This document shows positions 39,766 to 48,188 of a stretch of DNA of 64,000 bases, in pieces; position 1 is the first letter of the stretch; every line of letters starts with the position of its first letter. The DNA lies in assembly GCF_040253635.1 (NCBI RefSeq), contig NZ_JBEJGX010000003.1, positions 2,604,001 to 2,668,000 of the forward strand. Direction: 5' to 3'. A program made the position numbers and the translations under genes. The notes below the pieces were generated by a model. It was not told the origin of the DNA. It saw nothing but the letters and a program-made list of their open reading frames with translations, and ran no database searches. This DNA comes from Streptomyces sp. Edi2 (lineage in GTDB: Bacteria; Actinomycetota; Actinomycetes; Streptomycetales; Streptomycetaceae).

Positions 39766-40994
39766 TTCACGGCCTTTCGCGCGCGGAGCCCGGCCAGTTG
39801 CCGCGGGCCGACCCCGAGGGCGGTCAAAATCTGCGCGGTGTGCTCCCCGTGGCGGGGCGGCGGGGTGCGCACCGTGGCCGGACTGCCGGACAGCTTGAGG
39901 GGAGAGGCGACGGTGCGCAGGGTGCCGGCGTCGGGGTGCTCGACTTCGGCGACCATGCCGCGCGCGAGGACTTGGGGATGCCGCAGAGCCTGGTCAACGG
40001 TGTTGATCGGGCCAACCGGTACCTTCGCCTCGGTGAGGATCTCGGCCCACTCCTGGGCGCCGCGTGCCCGCAGCGCACGCTCGATGAGCGGGAGCAGTTC
40101 CCCGCGATGGCGGACCCGGTCGGGGTTGGTCGCGAACCGTGGATCGTCCGCCAGCCCGGAGCATCCGATCGCGGTGGCGAAGCGGCGCCACAGGCCGTCG
40201 TTTCCGGCGGCGACCATGAGGTGACCATCGGCGGTGGGAAACGCCTGGTAAGGCACGATCGTCGGGTGGGCCGAGCCGTAGCGCTGCGGGACATTGCCGG
40301 AGGCGAAGTACCCGCCGGCGACATAGCTCAGCCACGCCACCTGGCCGTCCAGCAGCGAGACATCGACCCACTCGCCGCTGCCGGTGTACTCACGGTTGCG
40401 CAGGGCGGCCAGGACGCCGATGGCGGCCCACATCCCGGCGGCGAGATCGGCCGGGGACACCCCGAACCGCACGGGCGGGCCTCCGGGCTCTCCGGTCACG
40501 CTCATGACGCCGCTGACCGCCTGGGCAATCGCGTCATAGCCCGGTTCGCTCCGGTACGGACCGGTCTGCCCGTAACCGCTGATGGAGGCGTACACGACGC
40601 CGGGATTACGGTCGCGGACGTCCTGATAGCCCAGGCCGAGGCGGGCCGCGGTGCCGGGCCGGAAGTTCTCCACGATCACATCGGCGCCGGCGGCCAGCTC
40701 CTGTATCAGGCGCAGGCAGTCAGGGTCCTTGAGGTCGACGGCAATACCGCGCTTGTTGCGGTTAACGCTGTGGAAGTACGCCGCATCCTCACCCTGGAAG
40801 GGGGGACCCCAGGCGCGGGTGTCATCGCCGGAGGCGGTGTCCTCGACCTTGATCACATCAGCGCCCAGATCGGCCAGCATCATGCTGCAGAACGGCCCGG
40901 ACAGGATGCGGGACAGATCGAGGACCTTCAGACCGCTCAGTACGCCGTCGTGGACGAGCCAGGGCGGGGGGTGTGGTGTGGGTGTAGTGCGCAT
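39762..40994 (-). CDS. CaiB/BaiF-type (class III) CoA-transferase
   Basis: A 410-residue family III CoA-transferase. It moves CoA between carboxylates, for example from succinyl-CoA to an organic acid. Visible signatures are GLKVLDLSRILSGPFCSMMLADLGADVIKVED, NRNKRGIAVDLKD, GADVIVENFRPG with the catalytic Asp region at the strand before it, YASISGYGQTGPY and the GVPVGPINTV-like KVPVGPINTVDQAL near the end. It is third in the operon, 45 bp after the M20 peptidase gene and overlapping the hydratase gene by four bases. It likely activates the acid released by the peptidase; the acid is unknown. Confidence 0.9.
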   Translation of the reverse strand: MRTTPTPHPPPWLVHDGVLSGLKVLDLSRILSGPFCSMMLADLGADVIKVEDTASGDDTRAWGPPFQGEDAAYFHSVNRNKRGIAVDLKDPDCLRLIQELAAGADVIVENFRPGTAARLGLGYQDVRDRNPGVVYASISGYGQTGPYRSEPGYDAIAQAVSGVMSVTGEPGGPPVRFGVSPADLAAGMWAAIGVLAALRNREYTGSGEWVDVSLLDGQVAWLSYVAGGYFASGNVPQRYGSAHPTIVPYQAFPTADGHLMVAAGNDGLWRRFATAIGCSGLADDPRFATNPDRVRHRGELLPLIERALRARGAQEWAEILTEAKVPVGPINTVDQALRHPQVLARGMVAEVEHPDAGTLRTVASPLKLSGSPATVRTPPPRHGEHTAQILTALGVGPRQLAGLRARKAVK

Positions 40995-41039
40995 TGCGGT
41001 GTCGCCTCTGTTTCTGTGGTGTGGCGGGGAGCCGGAGGG

Positions 41040-42410
41040 TCAGGCGCCCAGTTCGAGCAGCAGCTCCATGCAGATCGCGGTGGCGTCGAGGAAGCAGTCG
41101 ACGCGCAGATTCTCGTTGGGCGCGTGGTTGGCCTGGTCAGCGTTGGCCAGTGGCAGGCCGATGCTGGGCACGCCGAGGACCCCGGTGAAGATCCAGTCGG
41201 GAAGAGTGCCGCCGTACGCGGGGACCAGCAGGGGGTCGCGCCCGGTGACCCGGGAGATGGCCCGCGCCACCCTGGGCGTATACGGATTGCCGATCGGGGT
41301 CCTGGAGGCCGGCACGCCGCCGGACTTGGTGACAGTCACCTCGGGAGCATGGGTACGCAGGTGCGCGGCCACACGCTCGAAGACGGCCTGGGGGTCCTGG
41401 CCCGCCGTCAGCCGGATGTCGACGCCCGCCTCCGCGGTGTCGGGGATGATGGTCCGGGCCACATCGCCGGTGGTGATCCCGTTGATCGTCAGCGTGGGGC
41501 GGTCGGCCAGCCGCTCGTAGAAGGACAGCCCGTTGAAGGCCGGGTCCATTTCGGTCAGCCCGATCTCGCCGAGAACCTGCGGCAGATCGAGCGGGAGAGC
41601 GGTGAACGCGGCACGGTCCACTTCGGACAGCGGTTCCCGGCCGTCCTCGAAGCCCTCGACGAGGACCCGGCCGCTGGGGTCCTTGAGGCTGGCCAGCGCC
41701 TGGACCAGCTGCCATGCCGGATTGGGCGCGACATTGCCGAAGTTGCCGGAATGCAGCGGGCGGCTGGCCCCGGTCGCCCGGAGCCGGAGCCGGAGCATGC
41801 CACGCACGCCGTGCGAGACGCACCATTCACCGGACTCGTGCACCGAACGGTCGCTCCAGACGACGAGATCGCCGTCGAACCGCTCGGAGTGCGCGCGCAG
41901 GATGCCTGCCAGCGACGGGCTGCCGATCTCTTCCTCACCGTCGAGCAGCACCGTGACCGAGCACGGGAGCGCGCCGGCCTGCTCCTCGAAGAGGCGCAAC
42001 GCCTGCAGGTGCGCGTAATGCTGCCCCTTGTTGTCACCGGTGCCGCGCCCCCAGATCCGTCCGTCGCGCACGACCGGAGCAAAGGGTTCGGAATCCCACA
42101 GCTCGCGCGGCCCGGTCGGCTGGACGTCGTAATGCCCGTAGATCAGGACGTGTGGCGTTCCGGCGGGCCCGGCGCGGTGGCCGGTCACCAGCGGCCGGCC
42201 GTCGCCGACGAGTACCGACGGGGTCAGGCCGGCCCGCTTGACTTCTTCGACCGCACGGTCGGTCGCGGCAGGGAACCCTTCGCCGGTCGCGCTCACACTG
42301 GGCTGGCTGACGTAGTCCATCAGTCCGGCGATGAGTTCCTCCTGGCGCTCGTGCACCAGATCACGCGGGGTGCCGGAGAGTTGGGCGCGGATTGTGGAAG
42401 CGTCCGTCAT
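41040..42410 (-). CDS. M20-family dipeptidase/amidohydrolase
   Basis: A 456-residue M20 metallopeptidase, the length of bacterial dipeptidases and N-acyl amino-acid hydrolases. Metal ligands are in VLIYGHYDVQP (His, with catalytic Asp two on), GTGDNKGQHYAH (bridging Asp), LLDGEEEIGSP (catalytic Glu and ligand Glu), WSDRSVHESG, and NHAPNENLRVD near the C-terminus (last His). The dimerisation domain occupies about 200-350. It is second in the operon after the MHS transporter. In this context it probably cleaves an imported N-acyl or peptide compound to free an acid for the CoA-transferase. Confidence 0.9.
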   Translation of the reverse strand: MTDASTIRAQLSGTPRDLVHERQEELIAGLMDYVSQPSVSATGEGFPAATDRAVEEVKRAGLTPSVLVGDGRPLVTGHRAGPAGTPHVLIYGHYDVQPTGPRELWDSEPFAPVVRDGRIWGRGTGDNKGQHYAHLQALRLFEEQAGALPCSVTVLLDGEEEIGSPSLAGILRAHSERFDGDLVVWSDRSVHESGEWCVSHGVRGMLRLRLRATGASRPLHSGNFGNVAPNPAWQLVQALASLKDPSGRVLVEGFEDGREPLSEVDRAAFTALPLDLPQVLGEIGLTEMDPAFNGLSFYERLADRPTLTINGITTGDVARTIIPDTAEAGVDIRLTAGQDPQAVFERVAAHLRTHAPEVTVTKSGGVPASRTPIGNPYTPRVARAISRVTGRDPLLVPAYGGTLPDWIFTGVLGVPSIGLPLANADQANHAPNENLRVDCFLDATAICMELLLELGA

Positions 42411-42602
42411 GCTGGGCCTCGTTCTTTCGTGGGGCGCCGGCGGGCCTGGGGCCCGTCAGTTGGGGGTGTGCCGGACACCGGGCGCGGGAGCTGCCCGGTG
42501 CGTCAGGCACCGGCTCCGGGATCCGGCCGATGCGTCGGGTGCAGGGTTCGGGCCCGGTCCGACCGGGCCGCCGGATACGGGTTCGGGGATCCGACGGGTG
42601 CG

Positions 42603-43907
42603 TCAGCGCAGGGAGAGGAAGCGCCTGCTCGCCAGCAGGGCGGCGATGCTCAGGGCGCCGGCCGCCATGATGTAGAAGCTCGGTGAGAGGTGACTGCCGG
42701 TCGCGGTGATCATCCAGGTGATGATCACGGGAGCGAAGCCGCCGAAGGACATCACGCCGATGTTGTAGCTCAGCGACAGTCCGGTGCTGCGCGTACCCGT
42801 CGGGAAAGCCTCGGACATCAACGCGGGCAGCGCGCCGAAGTAGCAGGCCTTCACGACGCCGAGCGTAAACATCACCACACCCATGACCAGCAGCGACGGG
42901 CTGCCCGACAGCAGCAGGAACAGCGGGTAGATGCTGAGCACCATCGCGATCCCGGCAATGAGCATGATCTTGATACGGCCGACCCGGTCCGAGAGATGAC
43001 CGGCCAGGGGCGTCACTGCCGTCAGCGCCACGCCGGACACCGCTGCCCCGATGAAGCCGGCGGAGGGCGGCAGACCGAGGACCTCCTGCGCATAGGTCGG
43101 CATATAGACGATCACATAGGTCACCGCGGTGGACATCACCAGTGCGCCCACCATGAGGAGCACCCGCAGCTTCTGGTCGCGGAGCACCTGCCGGACCGGG
43201 GTCGTCGCGGCTTCCCCCGCCTCGGCGGCTTCCGCGAATTCGGGAGACTCCGGGATCTGACGACGGATCACATACCCGACCGGACCGATCAGCAGGCCGA
43301 CGAGGAAGGGGATGCGCCAGCCCCATGAATCCAGCTGCGCTCCGGACAGCGTCAGGCTCAGCACGGTGCCGAATGTCGCGGCCAGCAACGTCGCCAGGCC
43401 CTGAGAGGCAAACTGCCAACTCGCCATGAAGCCACGCCGGTCGGGCGCCTGCTCGGCCAGGAATGCGGTCGCGCTGCCGAACTCGCCACCCGCCGAGAAT
43501 CCCTGCAGCAGACGGGCCACCAGGATCAGGACCGGTGCGGCAAGGCCGATGGATTCGTATGTCGGCATCACTGCGATCAGCAAAGTGCCGACCATCATGA
43601 GCCGAATCGTGAGAAGCAGTGCAGCCTTACGTCCGGTGCGATCCGCGAATTGCCCCAAGACGAGTGCACCCAATGGCCGGACCAGATACGACACCCCGAA
43701 CACGCCGAAGGCGAGCATCAGGGAAACCGTCGGGTCGCCGGCGGGGAAGAACGCTTTGGAGATCGAACCCGCGAAGAACCCGTATGTGGTCAGATCGAAC
43801 CACTCCAGCGTGTTTCCCGCCGTGGCCGCGAGCACGGCACGCCGCGCACGGCTTTTGCCGAGGGGCTTCTCCACAATCATCTGGCCTGTCTCTCTAGCGG
43901 TCGTCAT
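42603..43907 (-). CDS. MHS-family MFS transporter, first gene of the catabolic operon
   Basis: A 434-residue, twelve-helix proton symporter of the metabolite:H+ symporter type. Signatures are TAGNTLEWFDLTTYGFFAGSI, GQFADRTGRKAALL, RLLQGFSAGGEFGSATAF and DRVGRIK. Family members take up dicarboxylates, shikimate, aromatic acids or osmolytes. ATG 43907 follows GGAG by eight bases. The gene after it begins 192 bp further on, longer than the other spacings. It faces a LysR regulator across the segment holding the RsbW-like gene, and a copy of the 49-bp repeat lies 125 bases upstream. Confidence 0.88.
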   Translation of the reverse strand: MTTARETGQMIVEKPLGKSRARRAVLAATAGNTLEWFDLTTYGFFAGSISKAFFPAGDPTVSLMLAFGVFGVSYLVRPLGALVLGQFADRTGRKAALLLTIRLMMVGTLLIAVMPTYESIGLAAPVLILVARLLQGFSAGGEFGSATAFLAEQAPDRRGFMASWQFASQGLATLLAATFGTVLSLTLSGAQLDSWGWRIPFLVGLLIGPVGYVIRRQIPESPEFAEAAEAGEAATTPVRQVLRDQKLRVLLMVGALVMSTAVTYVIVYMPTYAQEVLGLPPSAGFIGAAVSGVALTAVTPLAGHLSDRVGRIKIMLIAGIAMVLSIYPLFLLLSGSPSLLVMGVVMFTLGVVKACYFGALPALMSEAFPTGTRSTGLSLSYNIGVMSFGGFAPVIITWMITATGSHLSPSFYIMAAGALSIAALLASRRFLSLR

Positions 43908-44031
43908 GAGTGATACTCCCTCGAATCGAGCAGGCGAGCTGTCGCGCAGGGTGGAACCGCCGATGGGTGAGTCCAAAGCGGAAGACGGGGACTCGTGAAC
44001 TCGCTGAGCGATGACGCTAGGGCCACCAAGC

Positions 44032-44080
44032 CGTTCGCACAATCGCAACTTCTAGAACACCTAATTGCCTCAATAGCAAC
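44032..44080. promoter_or_regulatory. 49-bp direct repeat copy 1, putative LysR operator
   Basis: The element contains the dyad ATTGC-N7-GCAAC (44064-44080) and the direct repeat TCGCA-CAA-TCGCA. About three quarters of its bases match copy 2 at 44707-44755. It lies 125-173 bases upstream of the MHS transporter start. The dyad has the T-N11-A shape of LysR-family sites. Confidence 0.65.
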
Positions 44081-44095
44081 GCTGTGCTGACGCCC

Positions 44096-44542
44096 TCACA
44101 CCGCCCGGAGATCCACCCACCGCGTGATCCAGCCGCGGTGCACGCGGATGCCGTGCCGGACGGTCAGCGCGGTGACGATGCCGCTCCCACGGCCGTGCTC
44201 CTCGGCCTGCGGGCTGCCCTCCGGCTGCCGGGCGTCCGCCGCCGGCCCCGCATCGGTGACCTCGATACGCAGGGAGCAGGGCCCTTCGTCCCCCGACCGG
44301 GACAGCTGCAGCAGGGCCGGCGGCAGGGCATGAGTGACCGCATTGGTGACCATTTCCGAAATCACCAAAACTGCGTCCTCAATGGTGGCGGGAGGAAGAT
44401 TCCAGCTGGTCAGGACCGCGTACGCACGGCGGCGCACCACGCCGACGGCCTCCGGGATGTGCGGCAGCGGGCAGAGAAAATCCGCGCCCGGGTGCGGCAT
44501 CGCGGACGAGCCGGTGAATTCGCTAAGGGCTACCGCATTCAT
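44096..44542 (-). CDS. RsbW-like ATP-binding protein (anti-sigma/serine-kinase family)
   Basis: A 148-residue HATPase_c protein of the kind numerous in Streptomyces. The N box is AVLVISEMVTNAVTHA, and the G1 region is IEVTDAGPAADARQPEGSPQAEEHGRGSGIVTAL (core D-A-G and G-R-G-S-G). It would bind ATP and phosphorylate or sequester an anti-anti-sigma factor or sigma factor, but no partner gene is adjacent. ATG 44542 follows GGGGA. The gene sits between the LysR regulator and its probable operon, and is bracketed by the two 49-bp repeats, suggesting later insertion. Confidence 0.85.
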   Translation of the reverse strand: MNAVALSEFTGSSAMPHPGADFLCPLPHIPEAVGVVRRRAYAVLTSWNLPPATIEDAVLVISEMVTNAVTHALPPALLQLSRSGDEGPCSLRIEVTDAGPAADARQPEGSPQAEEHGRGSGIVTALTVRHGIRVHRGWITRWVDLRAV

Positions 44543-44706
44543 CGTTTTCCCCTGCCTCGGCGGCCTGCGGGGAGGATGCACACCTGAGCGGCTGGGAGGA
44601 CCCTGGCCAACCGCCGACGAGGGCGCCGCAGTGGGGCACTTCGTCGTGCGGTCCGCCCGGCCGGGTGAGCCCACAGGACATATGAAGAACGTAGGCACAA
44701 CCCGAC

Positions 44707-44755
44707 CATTCGCACAATCGCAATTTATAGAACAAACCATTGCCCAGAATGCAAT
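44707..44755. promoter_or_regulatory. 49-bp direct repeat copy 2, LysR promoter operator
   Basis: The element holds a perfect dyad ATTGC-N7-GCAAT (44739-44755), of T-N11-A form, and the same TCGCA-CAA-TCGCA direct repeat as copy 1. It lies 20-68 bases before the LysR start and 165 bases before the RsbW-like start on the other strand. It is in the same orientation as copy 1. Confidence 0.7.
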
Positions 44756-44774
44756 GGCTCCTTATGCTGGCGCC

Positions 44775-45674
44775 ATGCTGAACAGTCCGGCTCTTGAGTA
44801 CTTCCTCGAAGTTGTCCGCACCGGCTCGATCAACGAGGCGTCCAGGCGATTGCTGGTCGCGGGCTCGGCCATCAGCCGGCAGATCGGCAAACTCGAGCAG
44901 GAAATCGGCGTGCCGCTCTTCGAGCGCCGACCGCGCGGAATGGTGCCGAGCGAGGCCGGTGCCCTGCTCGCCACCTATGCGCGCCGAGCCGCACTGGAAA
45001 CCGACCAGGTGCTTGCTGATATCCGCGGCCGCGGCCGGATGGGAAGCGTCGTCCGGGTGGCCAGTTCGCAGGGCGCCGCACAGGAATTCCTCCCGCACGC
45101 CATGGCCGCTTTCCGCAGGGAACACCCGGGCACGACCTTTCAACTGCCCGTGGTGACTCCCTCATTGGCCACGCAAATGGTCCAGGACGGCTCGGTCGAC
45201 CTGGGAGTCACTTTCAGCCTCGCCCCCGCTCCCGACGTCCGCGTCGTACACGCCCAGCGAGCTCCGATCCAAGCCCTGGTCAGATCAGACCACCCACTGG
45301 CCCAACGAGACGAAATCCACCTCCACGACCTCCTCCCCTACCCGGTCGCCCTCACCGAAGAAGGCACCACGAACAGACGTCTCTTCGACCTCTGCTGCTC
45401 CATCGAGGGAATCACCTTCGAACCGCTGCTGGTCAGCTCGAATTCCGCCGCCCTGTCCACCTTCGTCAATGAGACGAACGCCGTCTCCTTGACCGGCCAC
45501 ATCAGTGTGCACGGACGCCTGCACCGCGAAGGGCTGAAAGCCATCGCCCTTCTCAACCCGGAAATGCACCTCCGCACCATCCAGATCCAGGCCATGGCAG
45601 GCCGTCAGCTCCCCGCAGTGGTCACCGCATTCGCCGATCACCTGATCCGGCAACTAGCGGAAACGGAGGTGTAG
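44775..45674 (+). CDS. LysR-family transcriptional regulator
   Basis: A 299-residue LysR protein. The N-terminal helix-turn-helix is ALEYFLEVVRTGSINEASRRLLVAGSAISRQIGKLEQEIGVPLFERRP, and the effector domain follows (VRVASSQGAAQEFLPHAMAAF, QMVQDGSVDLGVTFSLAPAPDV). ATG 44775 is used; ATG 44754 would add seven residues but overlaps the operator. It probably activates the divergent transporter-peptidase-CoA-transferase-hydratase operon, with the substrate or its CoA ester as inducer. Codon use looks slightly less GC-biased than in neighbouring genes, in keeping with transfer. Confidence 0.9.
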   Translation: MLNSPALEYFLEVVRTGSINEASRRLLVAGSAISRQIGKLEQEIGVPLFERRPRGMVPSEAGALLATYARRAALETDQVLADIRGRGRMGSVVRVASSQGAAQEFLPHAMAAFRREHPGTTFQLPVVTPSLATQMVQDGSVDLGVTFSLAPAPDVRVVHAQRAPIQALVRSDHPLAQRDEIHLHDLLPYPVALTEEGTTNRRLFDLCCSIEGITFEPLLVSSNSAALSTFVNETNAVSLTGHISVHGRLHREGLKAIALLNPEMHLRTIQIQAMAGRQLPAVVTAFADHLIRQLAETEV

Positions 45675-45755
45675 GGGCACGGCTGCCAGGCTTGGCCCGC
45701 GAGGGAGCGCACCCACGCTCACCACGCGACCACCTGCTCTCCCACGACGCGGATG

Positions 45756-46130
45756 TCACCGAGCCTTGCCACCGGTGTCTCTTACTTCACAGAAGCCCCG
45801 GGCGCCTCGTGCCGTGGCGGCCGGCATCGCCGTCGCCCCGGAAGGATGCCACTCCAGTACGGAGCTGACCGGCTGGACGTGCTCGGCGGTGAGCGTCAGA
45901 GCAAAAGGGCCCAGGCGGTCGCGCACGGCATCGGCGGGGGGTTCGCCGTCGAGGCCGGGGCCGGCGACCAGAAGCCGTACGGAGTAGTTGAGTTCGCAGC
46001 ACGCCGCGAGGATAAGGGCGTCGGCGAGGGGGCCGAGGAGTGTCGGTTCGCCGCCCCGGGCGAGGATGTCGCCGCCCACGTCCAGGAGGTCGACAGCGGG
46101 TGCGCGCGGCGGCATCTGCCGGAGACCTTC
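45756..46130 (-). pseudogene. DUF1152 gene remnant
   Basis: A minus-strand reading frame contains LLDVGGDILARGGEPTLLGPLADALILAAC, RLLVAGPGLDGEPPADAVRDRLG and VSSVLEWHPSGATAMPAATARGARGFCEVRDTG. This is the C-terminal half of a DUF1152 protein (conserved D-V-G-G-D and the acidic A-G-P-G-L-D-G motif). The upstream half is lost, and translation stops soon after the last conserved segment, so it is a fragment. It lies between the LysR gene and a decayed integrase. Confidence 0.55.
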
Positions 46131-46229
46131 GGGGAGTCGCACGCCACCGCGCACCGCCAGTTCGCCGTCTGGACGAGGGCGGTCCTGTGGCGCCGGCTGC
46201 ACCGCCGCCGATCTCGGACAGCTCGGCGT

Positions 46230-46500
46230 CAGCCCCACAAGCTGCGGCACACCGCGGCCTCCATGGCCATCGCCGGCGGCGCCGACGTCCATGTGGTCCA
46301 AGCCATGCTGGTTCACAAGTCGGCGAAGAGTGACGCTCGGCATCTACGGCCGCCTCTTCCCCGACCGCCTGGACGAGGTGTCCGAGAAGATGCACAAGCG
46401 CCGTGCACACGACCTGGCCAAACCGAAGGCCAAGGCGAAGAAGGCGGAGAAGGCGCTCGCCGAGCTGGTGCAGGAATCGGCAGGGGAAGCGGCTGCCTGA
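46230..46500 (+). pseudogene. Tyrosine integrase remnant (C-terminal part, frameshifted)
   Basis: One frame reads PHKLRHTAASMAIAGGADVHVVQAMLVHKSAK, the box II region (H-x-L-R-H) of a tyrosine recombinase. After about 46325 the match continues in another frame as TLGIYGRLFPDRLDEVSEKMHKRR with the catalytic Tyr, ending in a Lys/Ala-rich tail and a stop at 46498-46500. The N-terminal core-binding and catalytic Arg I regions are missing. Its position beside the 3' end of a tRNA gene is that of an integrase from an integrated element, now dead. Confidence 0.75.
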
Positions 46501-46535
46501 CAGTGCCCGCATGTACGGAATGTGTACCGCCAGCC

Positions 46536-46571
46536 AGAGAGCCCTCCGCGCGCCAGCACGGAGGGCCCTCT
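46536..46571 (+). terminator. Hairpin between the integrase remnant and tRNA-Val
   Basis: GCCCTCCG (46541-46548) pairs with CGGAGGGC (46559-46566), extended by AGAG/CTCT with one mismatch; loop 10 bases, followed by a T-rich TGCTATTTCT stretch. On the minus strand it follows the tRNA gene and may end its transcript. Confidence 0.65.
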
Positions 46572-46588
46572 GACCTGCTATTTCTCTG

Positions 46589-46660
46589 TGGGCACAACAG
46601 GATTTGAACCTGTGACATCTGCTTTGTAAGAGCAGCGCTCTACCGCTGAGCTATGCGCCC
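46589..46660 (-). tRNA. tRNA-Val (anticodon UAC)
   Basis: The cloverleaf folds fully: acceptor GGGCGCA/TGTGCCC, D-arm GCTC/GAGC with loop AGCGGTA, anticodon stem CTGCT/AGCAG with loop CTTACAA (anticodon TAC, reading GUA), T-arm ACAGG/CCTGT with loop TTCAAAT, discriminator A. CCA is not encoded. The 3' end faces the decayed integrase, fitting use as an attachment site. Confidence 0.95.
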
Positions 46661-46802
46661 TGGCCGAGCCGACAGACTACCTTGCCTTTGGGGCTGAACG
46701 GCAAACCCGTACTCGAAGTCCGAACTTACCGGCCGGTGTGTTCGTTTCCGGTGAGTGGGAGAATGACATTCGGTCCTGGGGCGATCCGATCGGGAGAGGG
46801 AA

Positions 46803-48188
46803 GTGACGGCGACAGAGACGCAGCCGCATGAGCAGCGAGAACGCCGTCGCGTCCGTGGAGGTCCGCTCCGGGATGTGGTGGGGCTCGTGCTGCTGCCGTT
46901 GCCGTTGTTGGCGGCGATGGTGCCGATGTCGTTCGCGGGCGGGGGGACCCGTCGCTGGTTCGGGCGCGGGGAGAGCCAGCGGGCCGATGCGCAGGCCGCG
47001 AAGGATGCCGCGGCGGCGGCGTTCTACGAGCTGGACACCGCACACCGTGACCTGCGGATCTCCATAGAGACGATCACCGCGGTCGACAATTCGCCGGCCG
47101 CGCGGAAGGCCGCAGCGGATTACGAGGGCTTCGGCCGGCGGATCGACGAGGTGAGTCAGCAGTACATCACCGCGGTCGACTCCCACGATCTGGACCGTGA
47201 CGATCTGGACGGTGCCGCGGTGGCGCGGGCGCGCGCGGACCTGACGCGGGCCAAGGAGGAGCTGGACCGCGTCCGGAGCGAGCTGGAGCGGTTCGCGCAA
47301 GGGCTCGGGCCGTTGCTGCAGACCGCCGAGACGCAGCTGGCGCGGCTGGCTCCGGCCGTGGAGCGGGCGCGGCAGGCGCTGCTGGCGGCGAGCAACGCGC
47401 TGGACGCGGTCCGTGCGCAGGGGCTGCGGGCCGATGATCTCGCGACCCGGCTGGCGGCGCTCGGGCCCGAGCTGACCAAGCTCAATCAGGGTGCCGGGCA
47501 GCACGGCGTACAGGAGACGATCCGGCGCGCCGACGACATGCTGCGCAAGGCCGAGGACGTACGGACCGAGGCCGAGCGGCTGCCGGGGAAGGCAGCGGAG
47601 ATCGACAAGCGGCTGGTGTCGCTGCGGACCCGGGCACAGGCGATCACGACGCGTGCCGGGAAGGTCGACCCGGTCCTCAGCGAGCTGCGGCGGCGGTACA
47701 GCGCGGCATGCTGGCAGGACCTGCAGCAGGTACCGGAACAGGCCGCGCAGTCCGTCCAGCAGGCCGAGGTCAAACTGCGGGAGGCGCAGCAGGCGCGCGA
47801 CGAGCAGCGCTGGGCGGATGCCACGAGCCTGCTGGCGACCGTACGGGCGCTGCTGGACGGCACCGACGAGGCGGTCTCGGCGGCCGGTGACCGGCTGCAG
47901 CGGCTCGATGCGGTGTCGTTCGACCGGCAGAAGGAGGTCGAACGGACGCGCTTCGCGATCCGCGATGCGCAGCGGCTGGCGATGGCCGGGCGCAGCACCC
48001 CCGATCCGCGGCATGCCGGTCCCCTGGACGAGGCGGTGGCGCGGCTGGATCGCGCGGTCGCGGGCCTGGAGGGGCGGCATCCGGACTGGTGGCATTTCCT
48101 GACGGAGACCGAGGCGGTACGGGAGACGGCGGCCCGAGTGGTGCAGGAGATCCGTGGGGCCAGGGGCGGCGCGGGGGGCGGGGGCTGA
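46803..48188 (+). CDS. Membrane-anchored coiled-coil protein, unknown function
   Basis: A 461-residue protein. One N-terminal helix (VVGLVLLPLPLLAAMVPMSFAGGG, about residues 25-48) anchors a long, highly charged, Ala-rich helical domain predicted as coiled coils (ADLTRAKEELDRVRSELERF, LRKAEDVRTEAERLPGKAAEI, LREAQQARDEQRWADATSLL). It has a short Gly-rich C-terminal tail. It is common in Streptomyces and not assigned to a function. A role as a cell-envelope scaffold is possible. The start is GTG 46803, with AGAGGGAA upstream. Transcribed away from the tRNA. Confidence 0.8.
   Translation: MTATETQPHEQRERRRVRGGPLRDVVGLVLLPLPLLAAMVPMSFAGGGTRRWFGRGESQRADAQAAKDAAAAAFYELDTAHRDLRISIETITAVDNSPAARKAAADYEGFGRRIDEVSQQYITAVDSHDLDRDDLDGAAVARARADLTRAKEELDRVRSELERFAQGLGPLLQTAETQLARLAPAVERARQALLAASNALDAVRAQGLRADDLATRLAALGPELTKLNQGAGQHGVQETIRRADDMLRKAEDVRTEAERLPGKAAEIDKRLVSLRTRAQAITTRAGKVDPVLSELRRRYSAACWQDLQQVPEQAAQSVQQAEVKLREAQQARDEQRWADATSLLATVRALLDGTDEAVSAAGDRLQRLDAVSFDRQKEVERTRFAIRDAQRLAMAGRSTPDPRHAGPLDEAVARLDRAVAGLEGRHPDWWHFLTETEAVRETAARVVQEIRGARGGAGGGG

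Noticed and set aside
39798..42686. A 962-codon open frame on the plus strand
   Set aside because: It is antisense to the CoA-transferase and M20 genes, which have clear family motifs. Its translation shows none.
46589..46660. tRNA as an attachment site with a nearby duplicate
   Set aside because: A second copy of the 3' end was not found in the window, so attL/attR could not be assigned.
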